Shown here piece by piece: positions 1 through 5,173 of a stretch of DNA of 5,173 nt. A program made the position numbers and the translations under genes. The stretch is from Polyangiaceae bacterium (lineage in GTDB: Bacteria; Myxococcota; Polyangia; Polyangiales; Polyangiaceae), in the NCBI GenBank assembly GCA_025936205.1, contig JAICTU010000584.1:1-5173 (forward strand), given 5' to 3'. The notes under the pieces are model-generated. The model did not search any database and was not told where the DNA came from. It worked only from the letters and a program-made list of their open reading frames with translations. How positions within the stretch are numbered: the first letter of the stretch is position 1; every line of letters starts with the position of its first letter.

Positions 1-156
1 CCGGGCGATCGAGGAGGCGGGAACCGAGTGGAGAGGAAGCGCGCTGAGTCACAGCGGCATCTTGATGGAAACGAGGTTTCCTCACAAGGGTCAGGCAGGA
101 GCGGCGCTGCGCTCAAAATTTGCCCCGAGCTCGCCCTCCGTGCTCGACATCGCGCC
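1..156. other. Left-edge stretch without a recognisable gene
   Basis: I see no recognisable coding signal, RNA gene or mobile-element end here. One plus-strand frame is open throughout, but its codon third positions are less GC-biased than in the flanking genes. The stretch holds the inverted repeat at 63-84 and a locally AT-rich patch near 113-122 (tcaaaatttg), without a convincing -35/-10 pair. Confidence 0.5.
63..84. other. Short inverted repeat (hairpin or operator candidate)
   Basis: GGAAAC (67-72), the loop GAG, and GTTTCC (76-81) form a perfect 6-bp stem. It can be lengthened by TGA (63-65) pairing with TCA (82-84) if T66 is bulged. No T-run follows on either strand, so it is not a standard intrinsic terminator. 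It lies about 75 bases before the ATG of the possible 85-aa ORF and could be an operator or an RNA stem, or simply chance. Confidence 0.3.
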
Positions 157-414
157 ATGCACGACTCGGACCCTCGCGTTTCTCAGCTGATCACGGCGGC
201 TCTGCACAGCCCCGATTTCGCCCTGCGGTGGTTGCAGCGCTCGGCCCCGCCCGAGCGCGCAGAGATCTTGCGGCGCCTGAGCGCCGTCAGTCCGGCGCCC
301 CAGCAGATTCCGGCCCGTCCGGGCTTGCACAAGTGTCGAGCACCCGCCTCGCAGAGCCAGAGCTTGGCGGCGGGCCTGCAATCCTTCGCACGATCCGTGC
401 GCAGAGTTGGCTGA
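157..414 (+). CDS. Possible small hypothetical protein, 85 aa
   Basis: I do not recognise this ORF. From the ATG at 157 it encodes 85 residues beginning MHDSDPRVSQLITAAL, with a probably helical first half containing DFALRWLQRSAPPERAEIL and a Ser/Gln/Ala/Arg-rich second half; there is no signal peptide or membrane segment. The same frame is open from base 1, so a gene entering from the left edge or a GTG start at 28 cannot be excluded. I chose 157 because third-position G/C rises from about 60% before it to about 80% after it by hand count, approaching a coding pattern. No Shine-Dalgarno is seen. Its TGA stop lies inside the first unit of the tandem repeat, and it would converge on cobQ. It may be a chance ORF. 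Confidence 0.3.
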   Translation: MHDSDPRVSQLITAALHSPDFALRWLQRSAPPERAEILRRLSAVSPAPQQIPARPGLHKCRAPASQSQSLAAGLQSFARSVRRVG

Positions 415-492
415 GAAGTAGGGTCGGCTGACGAGGAGTGTCGGCTGAGAAGCGGTATCGGCTGACGAGGAGTGTCGGCTGTCGAGCAGCTG
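396..492 (-). terminator. Candidate Rho-loading (rut-like) region after cobQ
   Basis: Read on the transcribed minus strand, the 97 bases just downstream of the cobQ stop are rich in C and poor in G: the repeat units hold 7-8 C and 1-3 G in 17 bases, with many CT/TC steps such as CACTCCTCGTC and CTTCTC. That composition is typical of Rho utilisation sites. No hairpin followed by a U-run is present downstream of cobQ in the window, so Rho-dependent ending of the operon transcript is plausible. This rests on composition alone. Confidence 0.25.
407..491. repeat. Five-unit 17-bp tandem repeat with alternating A/B units
   Basis: Five contiguous 17-bp units lie at 407-423, 424-440, 441-457, 458-474 and 475-491. 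All begin with TCGGCTG, or TTGGCTG in the first. Units 2 and 4 are identical (tcggctgacgaggagtg). Units 1 and 3 share a different second half, starting GAGAAG (ttggctgagaagtaggg and tcggctgagaagcggta), so the array also reads as a 34-bp repeat. Unit 5 keeps only the TCGGCTG head before diverging. The array fills the gap between the 85-aa ORF and the cobQ stop, touching or overlapping both ends. Its periodicity is read directly from the sequence; any role is unknown. Confidence 0.9.
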
Positions 493-2022
493 CTAGGTCA
501 GTCGCGCCAAACGGCGTAGCAAGGGCAGGTCGAGCGAGGCTCGGACGGTCGCTTCCAGCCGATCGTATTCCGCTTCACGGGCGGAGACCCGAGCGCCTTC
601 GGGCGCGTGGAGCCCGCGGCGGGCGCGCAGGGCGCGGAGCAGGCAGGCGCGCAGCTCCGCATTTTCGAGCAGGCCGTGCAGGAGGGTGCCGACCACGTTG
701 CCGCTCGCGTTGATGCACCCGTCGAGCACCGCGGCGCGGGCGCCGTTGCGCGTCTGGATGCGGAAGGCGCTGTGCTCGGGATTTCGCGCCTGTACCTGCC
801 CCATGTGGATCTCGTAGGCGGCGAGGGCGCCCGCCCCGAGCTCCGGCAGACCCTCCGTGAGAAAGCAGGTTGCGTGCGGCTCGGCCTCGACGCGCGCGGT
901 CAGCTTGGCGCCGGCAAAGCGCGTCGTGAGCTCCAAGAGCGCGAGCCCGGGCACGGACGGCAAAGCAGACTCGACCCCGTCGGGGTCTTCGATCGTTTGC
1001 CCCAGCATTTGGCAACCGCCGCAGATGCCGAGGATGCGCTGACCGTCGGTGGCACGCCGGCGCAGCTCCTCGGCGAGGCCGCTTCGATGCAGCCAGCCGA
1101 GATCGGCCACGGTGGTCTTGGTACCTGGGAGGATCACCAGATCGGCCGCGCCCAGCTCGGAGTCCTCGGTGACGAAACGCACGACGACGCCCGGCTCGTG
1201 CTCGAGCGCCAGCACGTCATCGTAGTTCGAAATGTGGGGCAACCGGATCACCGCGATGTCGAGCTCGCCGGGGGTCGCCTGGCGGCCCTGGCGCGTCTCG
1301 AGCGCCACCGAGTCTTCGTCGGCGATGCGCAGGCGGGGAACGTACGGCACCACGCCGAGCACGGGCTTTTGGGTGCGCTCCCGCAAGAACTCCAGCCCTG
1401 GCTCGAGCAGACGCAAGTCACCGCGAAACTTGTTGATCACGAGCGCCTGCACGCGCTCTCGTTCGCTCGGTTCGAGCAACTCGAGGGTGCCGACCAGCGA
1501 CGCGAACACGCCCCCGCGATCGATGTCGCCCACCAGGAGCACGGGTGCGTCGGCGAGGCGCGCCACGTGCATGTTGACGATGTCCCGGTCTTTGAGATTG
1601 ACCTCGGCGGGACTGCCCGCGCCCTCGATGATCACGAGCTGGTGCCGGCGCCGCAGCGCCTCGAGGCTGTCGCGGACGACGCCTGCAAATTCCGGCTTGC
1701 GCGCGTGGTAGTCGAGCGCGCTCAGCGTGCAAACGGGGCGTCCTCGCAGCACCACCTGGCAGCGCTGCATCCCCTCCGGCTTGAGCAGAATCGGGTTCAT
1801 GTCCACGCTGGCCGCGAGCCCCGCCGCCTCGGCTTGCACCGCTTGCGCGCGGCCGATCTCGAGGCCCTCGACGGTGACCGCCGAGTTCAAGGCCATGTTC
1901 TGCGACTTGAAGGGAGCCACATCGACGCCGTCGCGCCGGAACAGTCGGCAGAGTGCCGTCACCAGCAGGCTCTTGCCTACGGAAGAGCCCGTGCCCTGGA
2001 CCATGAGCGCGGGAGCGAGCAT
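493..2022 (-). CDS. cobQ: Cobyric acid synthase (glutamine-hydrolysing)
   Basis: CobQ (CbiP) amidates the b, d, e and g carboxylates of adenosylcobyrinic acid a,c-diamide using glutamine and ATP, yielding adenosylcobyric acid. The 509 residues fit the family (about 480-510). The N-terminal dethiobiotin-synthetase-like ATPase half shows GTGSSVGKS (10-18), FKSQNMALNS (38-47), GRAQAVQAEAAG (57-68), MNPILLKP (75-82), IIEGAGSPAE (131-140) and VGDIDRGGVFAS (164-175). The C-terminal glutaminase half (from about 255) shows LPHISNYDD (261-269), ILPGTK (297-302), GICGGCQMLG with probable nucleophile Cys334 (332-341), YEIHMG (403-408) and the catalytic His449 in TLLHG. The usual aromatic residue after ICGG is Cys337 here. 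The ATG at 2022 overlaps the cobD stop (TGATG) and places the P-loop where the family has it; no strong ribosome binding site is seen, consistent with coupling. This is the last gene of the run; a 17-bp tandem repeat starts right after its TAG stop. Confidence 0.97.
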   Translation of the reverse strand: MLAPALMVQGTGSSVGKSLLVTALCRLFRRDGVDVAPFKSQNMALNSAVTVEGLEIGRAQAVQAEAAGLAASVDMNPILLKPEGMQRCQVVLRGRPVCTLSALDYHARKPEFAGVVRDSLEALRRRHQLVIIEGAGSPAEVNLKDRDIVNMHVARLADAPVLLVGDIDRGGVFASLVGTLELLEPSERERVQALVINKFRGDLRLLEPGLEFLRERTQKPVLGVVPYVPRLRIADEDSVALETRQGRQATPGELDIAVIRLPHISNYDDVLALEHEPGVVVRFVTEDSELGAADLVILPGTKTTVADLGWLHRSGLAEELRRRATDGQRILGICGGCQMLGQTIEDPDGVESALPSVPGLALLELTTRFAGAKLTARVEAEPHATCFLTEGLPELGAGALAAYEIHMGQVQARNPEHSAFRIQTRNGARAAVLDGCINASGNVVGTLLHGLLENAELRACLLRALRARRGLHAPEGARVSAREAEYDRLEATVRASLDLPLLRRLARLT

Positions 2023-3170
2023 CAGCCGGGCTCGCTGCTGTCGCTGAGGCGCGCACCACGGCTCGACGGAGCACGCCGTTCGGCCTCGAGCGCGCTCAGC
2101 AGGCGGTTGCGCTCGTCCTCAGGGCGCGCGGCCAGCCGCATGAAACCCGGCAGCCCGAAGGAGGCACAGTCGCGGACCAGGATGGCGTGCCGTTCGAGCA
2201 AGCGCCTGCGCAGTCCTGCGACATCGGGCACGCGCGCAACCAGAAAGGTGGCTCGCGTGGGCAAGGTCTCGACGCCCATCGCCGCTAGAGCGCGCACGAG
2301 CGCGCGTCGATCTTCGAGCAAGCGCGCGCGGCTCTCCACGACGAAGTCGCCGGAATGGACCGCAGCGATGGCCGCCGCTTGAGCAAAAGCGCTCGTGCTC
2401 CACGCGGGCCGGCTGGCTTCGAGGGTGCAGCACAACTCCGTGGAGGCGAGCACATAGCCCACGCGTACCCCGGGGATGCCGTGATCTTTGGTGAGCGAGC
2501 GCACGATCGCGACATTGGGTGGCTGGCGCAAGGAAGCCTCCGCCCAGCACTCGCTCAAGCTCAAAAATGACTGATCGAGCACCACCCACAGCTCCGGATG
2601 CTGCTCCGCCCAACGGGCAATCCACTCCGCCGGAACGACGCCGCCCGTGGGAGTGTTGGGCGAACAGAGGTAGAGCACGCGCGCGGCCGTTTCACGCGCA
2701 CGCTCCGAGAGCGCATCGAGATCGAGGGCAAAGCCCGCCTCGGGCCGAGCGTACAGCTCATCGACCTGCGCGCCCTGACAGCGCGCGGCGGCTGGAAATT
2801 CAGCGAAGGTGGGCGCGGCCATCAGAGCGCGCTGTCCGGGCCGGAGCAGACAGCGCGCCAGCGTCCAGAGCAAGTCGGCGGCCCCATTGCCGAGCACGAT
2901 TCGCTCCGCTTCGACACCACTCGCCGCTGCCAGTGCCTCCCGCGCCAGGAGAGCCGTCGAATCCGGATAGCGGGAAATGGCCGCGCCCGCGAGCGCGCGG
3001 ACCAATTCGGGATTCGGGCCATACGGGTTGGTGCTGGAGCTGAAGTCGAGCACGCGCTCGGGGGCCAGCCGCAGCGTGCGCAGCTCCACATCCGAGAGCC
3101 CGCCGTGCTGCCGCAGCAGCACCGGCTCGGGGGCGGTGACAGGGCGGGTGATGGACGACACGAGCCTCAC
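2022..3170 (-). CDS. cobD: PLP-dependent threonine-phosphate decarboxylase (CobD; CobC in Pseudomonas naming)
   Basis: This fold-type I, PLP-dependent enzyme decarboxylates L-threonine O-3-phosphate to (R)-1-aminopropan-2-yl phosphate, the linker of the cobamide nucleotide loop. It has 382 residues; the family usually has about 330-365. Visible features are an N-terminal HGG (22-24), STNPYGPNP (46-54), RYPD (67-70), GNGAADL (94-100), SPNTPTG (170-176, cofactor Asn172), LDQSF with Asp199 for the pyridine nitrogen, SLTKDHGIPGVRVGY with Schiff-base Lys228, and MRLAAR with Arg345 for the substrate acid group. Histidinol-phosphate aminotransferases are close relatives, but the HGG start and the position between cbiB and cobQ favour the decarboxylase. 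The GTG at 3170 abuts the cbiB stop; a second in-frame GTG at 3161 follows the purine-rich stretch GGTGAGG, though spacing is short, so the start may be three codons later. The Ser/Arg-rich tail (about 364-382) looks disordered. The stop shares one base with the cobQ start. Confidence 0.9.
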   Translation of the reverse strand: MRLVSSITRPVTAPEPVLLRQHGGLSDVELRTLRLAPERVLDFSSSTNPYGPNPELVRALAGAAISRYPDSTALLAREALAAASGVEAERIVLGNGAADLLWTLARCLLRPGQRALMAAPTFAEFPAAARCQGAQVDELYARPEAGFALDLDALSERARETAARVLYLCSPNTPTGGVVPAEWIARWAEQHPELWVVLDQSFLSLSECWAEASLRQPPNVAIVRSLTKDHGIPGVRVGYVLASTELCCTLEASRPAWSTSAFAQAAAIAAVHSGDFVVESRARLLEDRRALVRALAAMGVETLPTRATFLVARVPDVAGLRRRLLERHAILVRDCASFGLPGFMRLAARPEDERNRLLSALEAERRAPSSRGARLSDSSEPG

Positions 3171-4112
3171 CTATCCCCGCGCGGCCGCGGCGACCAGCGC
3201 CAAGATGGCCGCGCCACCGAAACTGACTTGGACGATACGCCACGCCGCCTCGATCTGGGGCGGGAGCAGCGCTTCTCGCGCGTCCCCCAGGGCGTAGTGC
3301 CCGCGCTTCTCCAGGCGTACGCCGAGCAGACCCGCCATGGCGGCCATGGGTTGGCCAGCGTTGGGGCTCGCCGTGCTCTCCGCGTCACGCCACCAAGCCC
3401 CCAGCCCGCGGCGCAAACTGCGGCCCAGCAGAGCTCCCGATGCCAGGATCAAGAGCGTCGTCAGCCGGGCGGGAATGAAGTTGAGCACGTCATCGAAGCG
3501 AGCGCTGGCTTTGCCCAGATATTCATAGTGTCCACGGTAACCGACCATCGCATCGAGCGTGTTCACGGCGCGATACAGCACGGCTCCGGGCAGGCCGAAC
3601 AGCGCGTAGTAGAACAGCGGCGCCACGAAGCTGTCCGAGGCATTCTCCGCGACCGACTCGATGCTGGCAGCCACCAGCTCGCTCGCGGAGAGCTCCCGCG
3701 CGTCCCGGCTGCACAGGCTGCCCAGGCCCACTCGCGCCGCAGCGAGCCGCCCGGCGCCGAGCTCCGCCGCGACCTGCCGGGCGGCGCTGCCGAGAGCGCG
3801 GGCCGCGAACATCGCCGTCAGCACGAATACCTGCGCGAGCCAAGCGAGCCCAGGCCAAGGCCCGAGAGCGACGAGAACGACGGCGCCGAGCGCCGCGCTG
3901 CCGAGCGGAAGCAGGGCCGCTAGCAACGCTCCTGCTGCGAACTGACGCCGAGCACCGTGCGCAGGAAAAAGCCGTTCCGCCCAGCGCACGCCGCAACCCA
4001 TCCAGACCACCGGGTGCACGGGCGCCGGCAGCTCACCGAGGCAGACGTCGATGCACAGAGCCGCGGCGAGGGCACTCGGAGATGGCGCGAAGGCGGCCGA
4101 GAGAGCCGTCAC
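3171..4112 (-). CDS. cbiB: Adenosylcobinamide-phosphate synthase CbiB (CobD in Pseudomonas naming)
   Basis: This integral membrane enzyme attaches aminopropanol phosphate to the f side chain of adenosylcobyric acid, giving adenosylcobinamide phosphate. The frame stays open upstream to 4448, but those upstream codons lie inside purM and resemble no CbiB. The GTG at 4112-4110, overlapping the purM stop as GTGA, gives 313 residues, normal for the family; no clear Shine-Dalgarno precedes it, so translational coupling is likely. Family signatures in order are HPVVWMG (33-39), SRDARELS (135-142), [18 protein letters not shown] (152-169), NTLDAMVGY (184-192), [15 protein letters not shown] (203-217) and [13 protein letters not shown] (249-261), then RGHY (270-273). 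Hydrophobic stretches suited to membrane spans lie near 58-82, 88-106, 216-231 and 294-311. The gene ends directly against the cobD start with no gap. The product lies between those of its neighbours in the pathway: it joins the CobQ and CobD products. The assignment is very sure. Confidence 0.96.
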   Translation of the reverse strand: MTALSAAFAPSPSALAAALCIDVCLGELPAPVHPVVWMGCGVRWAERLFPAHGARRQFAAGALLAALLPLGSAALGAVVLVALGPWPGLAWLAQVFVLTAMFAARALGSAARQVAAELGAGRLAAARVGLGSLCSRDARELSASELVAASIESVAENASDSFVAPLFYYALFGLPGAVLYRAVNTLDAMVGYRGHYEYLGKASARFDDVLNFIPARLTTLLILASGALLGRSLRRGLGAWWRDAESTASPNAGQPMAAMAGLLGVRLEKRGHYALGDAREALLPPQIEAAWRIVQVSFGGAAILALVAAAARG

Positions 4113-5173
4113 GGCGCGGCGTACTGCAAGCGCCGCGCGCCATGGCAGACCGTGAGCTGATTGCGTGCGCTGGCGCTCCCGCGCGCTTCGCTCGCCTCGG
4201 TGCGGCCGATCAGCTGTGCAGCGATGCCAAAGGAATGAGCCGCCTCGATCACGTGCCGGGCATCTCGCGCGGTGCAGTACACCTCCATGCGGTGGCCCAT
4301 GTTGTAGACCTGGTACATCTCCTTCCAGGACGTCTTGCTGGTGCGCTGGATGGCGCGGAAAATCGCTGGAATCGGCAAGAGCGAGTCCTTGATGAAATGC
4401 ACGCCCCGGCCGAAACGCAGGCACTTCGTCTGCCCGCCGCCGGAGCAATGCACGAGCCCTTTGATCCAGCGCCGATCGGCCTCCAGCAAGGCACGAATCA
4501 GCGGCGCATAGCTGCGCGTGGGGCTGAGCAGAGCCTGGCCGACCGTCTGTCGAGAGCCGGGCAGGGGATCAGACAGCCGAAACGGCCCCGTGTAGATCAG
4601 CGCGGGATCGATGCCACTGTCGAAGGTCTCCGGGTACCTTTCTCGATAGTGCGACGACAGCAGGTCGTGCCGCGCGCTGGTCAACCCGTTGCTGCCGATC
4701 CCGCTGTTCTCCGCCTCCTCGTACTTGGCCTGGCCCGCGCTTTCGAGCCCCACGATGACGAGACCGGGGCGGATACCGGCGCCGCTGAGCACGTCGCTCT
4801 TGCGCAGCACGGCGCTGCAGCAGCTGTCGACGACCACGGTTGGCGTGAGGTCGCCGACATCGGCCGTCTCTCCGCCGCCGCTCCAGATCTGGATGCCGTG
4901 CTCGCGCAAGCGCCCGAGGAAGGCTTCCGTGCCCAGGATGAGCTCGCGCAGCACGTCCCCGCCGACGCGCTTGGCATTGCGGTTGATGGTGGCCGACACC
5001 AGGATGCGGCTGGTCACGCCGGCGCAGGCGAGATCGTCCAGATTCATCACCAGGCTGTCCTGCGCGCTGCCGCGAAACCCCGAAGCGTCGCCCGTCTCTC
5101 GATACTGCAGGTAGGCGAGCACCGACTTGGTGCCACTGCCATCTGCGTGGATCACGTTGCAGAGATCCGGATC
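4109..5173 (-). CDS. purM: Phosphoribosylformylglycinamidine cyclo-ligase (AIR synthase), long Bacteroidetes-like type, 5' end outside window
   Basis: PurM closes formylglycinamidine ribotide to aminoimidazole ribotide (AIR) with ATP, the fifth step of purine synthesis, in the cytosol. The frame is open to the right edge, so the true start is off-window; 354 residues are visible and, from memory of the family, some 40-50 N-terminal residues are missing. The GTG at 5155 sits inside the conserved HADGSGTKS motif (visible residues 9-17) and is not a start. Other family blocks, in visible numbering, are [13 protein letters not shown] (36-48), [10 protein letters not shown] (99-108), [11 protein letters not shown] (160-170), LSPTRSYAP (216-224), [10 protein letters not shown] (241-250) and [16 protein letters not shown] (285-300). 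Wording such as NMGHRMEVY and VHCSGG fits the roughly 390-residue form known from Bacteroidetes rather than the roughly 345-residue E. coli form. The C-terminus looks complete. The TGA stop overlaps the cbiB start by 4 nt. Family assignment is secure; a dedicated role beside the cob genes is inference. Confidence 0.93.
   Translation of the reverse strand, partial: DPDLCNVIHADGSGTKSVLAYLQYRETGDASGFRGSAQDSLVMNLDDLACAGVTSRILVSATINRNAKRVGGDVLRELILGTEAFLGRLREHGIQIWSGGGETADVGDLTPTVVVDSCCSAVLRKSDVLSGAGIRPGLVIVGLESAGQAKYEEAENSGIGSNGLTSARHDLLSSHYRERYPETFDSGIDPALIYTGPFRLSDPLPGSRQTVGQALLSPTRSYAPLIRALLEADRRWIKGLVHCSGGGQTKCLRFGRGVHFIKDSLLPIPAIFRAIQRTSKTSWKEMYQVYNMGHRMEVYCTARDARHVIEAAHSFGIAAQLIGRTEASEARGSASARNQLTVCHGARRLQYAAP

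Noticed and set aside
17..60. Cobalamin-riboswitch-like wording (GGGAACCGAGTG ... GCGCTGAGTCACAGCGG) on the plus strand
   Set aside because: It resembles GGGAA...GTG...GCTGACGCGCAGCGG of known B12 riboswitches, but the internal stem (CCGA needs TCGG) does not form, no convincing downstream B12-box and kissing-loop segment follows, and it points away from the cob genes. A covariance search with Rfam RF00174 extended leftwards would settle it.
91..381. 96-codon minus-strand ORF downstream of cobQ
   Set aside because: Its translation is Arg/Ala-rich without recognisable motif, and the opposite strand has the better codon pattern in the same interval.
407..491. CRISPR array or plasmid iteron origin
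   Set aside because: Units are directly contiguous without unique spacers, too few and too short for CRISPR, and no replication-initiator gene or AT-rich opening region is nearby.
485..494. Perfect palindrome AGCAGCTGCT at the cobQ stop as a terminator
   Set aside because: With no loop only a 3-bp stem could fold, and no T-run follows; likely chance in GC-rich DNA.
607..2382. 591-codon plus-strand ORF antisense to cobQ and the end of cobD
   Set aside because: It spans two well-identified minus-strand genes, its translation is low-complexity (rich in His, Arg, Ala, Gln) and matches no family; strong G/C third positions on the coding strand remove antisense stops.
2598..3923. 441-codon plus-strand ORF antisense to cobD and cbiB
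   Set aside because: Same shadow effect; the minus strand carries unmistakable PLP-enzyme and CbiB motifs over the full length.
4113..4448. N-terminal extension of cbiB of about 112 codons
   Set aside because: This part is the purM 3' end read in another frame; its Arg/His-rich translation has no CbiB likeness, and the GTG at 4112 gives the normal family length.

Overview
This is a GC-rich (by eye about two thirds G+C) bacterial window. It is dominated by one tightly packed minus-strand gene run, read right to left: purM (5' end beyond the right edge), cbiB, cobD (threonine-phosphate decarboxylase) and cobQ. The strong G/C preference at third codon positions produces very long antisense shadow ORFs. 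The base composition and the mix of families would suit a Myxococcota/deltaproteobacterial-type genome, but that is a guess: no rRNA or other phylogenetic marker is present.

Layout. Positions 5173-4109 encode a PurM of the long type familiar from Bacteroidetes (AIR synthase, purine pathway), lacking its N-terminus. Its stop codon overlaps the GTG start of cbiB by 4 nt (GTGA). The cbiB stop directly abuts the GTG of cobD (TAG|GTG), and the cobD stop shares one base with the ATG of cobQ (TGATG). Such junctions indicate one polycistronic mRNA with translational coupling. No promoter is visible; it should lie to the right of the window.

Biology. The three cob genes cover adjacent late steps of cobamide synthesis. 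CobQ amidates adenosylcobyric acid a,c-diamide at four side chains to give adenosylcobyric acid. CobD makes the aminopropanol phosphate linker from L-threonine phosphate. CbiB joins the two into adenosylcobinamide phosphate. PurM makes aminoimidazole ribotide (AIR), a purine intermediate that some anaerobes also convert to the benzimidazole lower ligand of cobamides. Its coupling to cob genes is therefore the most interesting context signal here, although simple operon membership is not proof of function.

Left flank (1-492). This stretch lies downstream of cobQ and holds no recognisable gene. It contains a possible 85-codon plus-strand ORF of unknown function, a short perfect inverted repeat near 67-81, and, filling the gap up to the cobQ stop, a five-unit 17-bp tandem repeat with alternating unit types. 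On the strand transcribed from the operon this repeat is C-rich and G-poor, which resembles a Rho-loading region. No hairpin plus U-tract terminator was seen.

I see no clear evidence of a wholly new system. The window is mainly a late cobamide-synthesis operon with an unexpected PurM partner and an unusual repeat at its 3' end.
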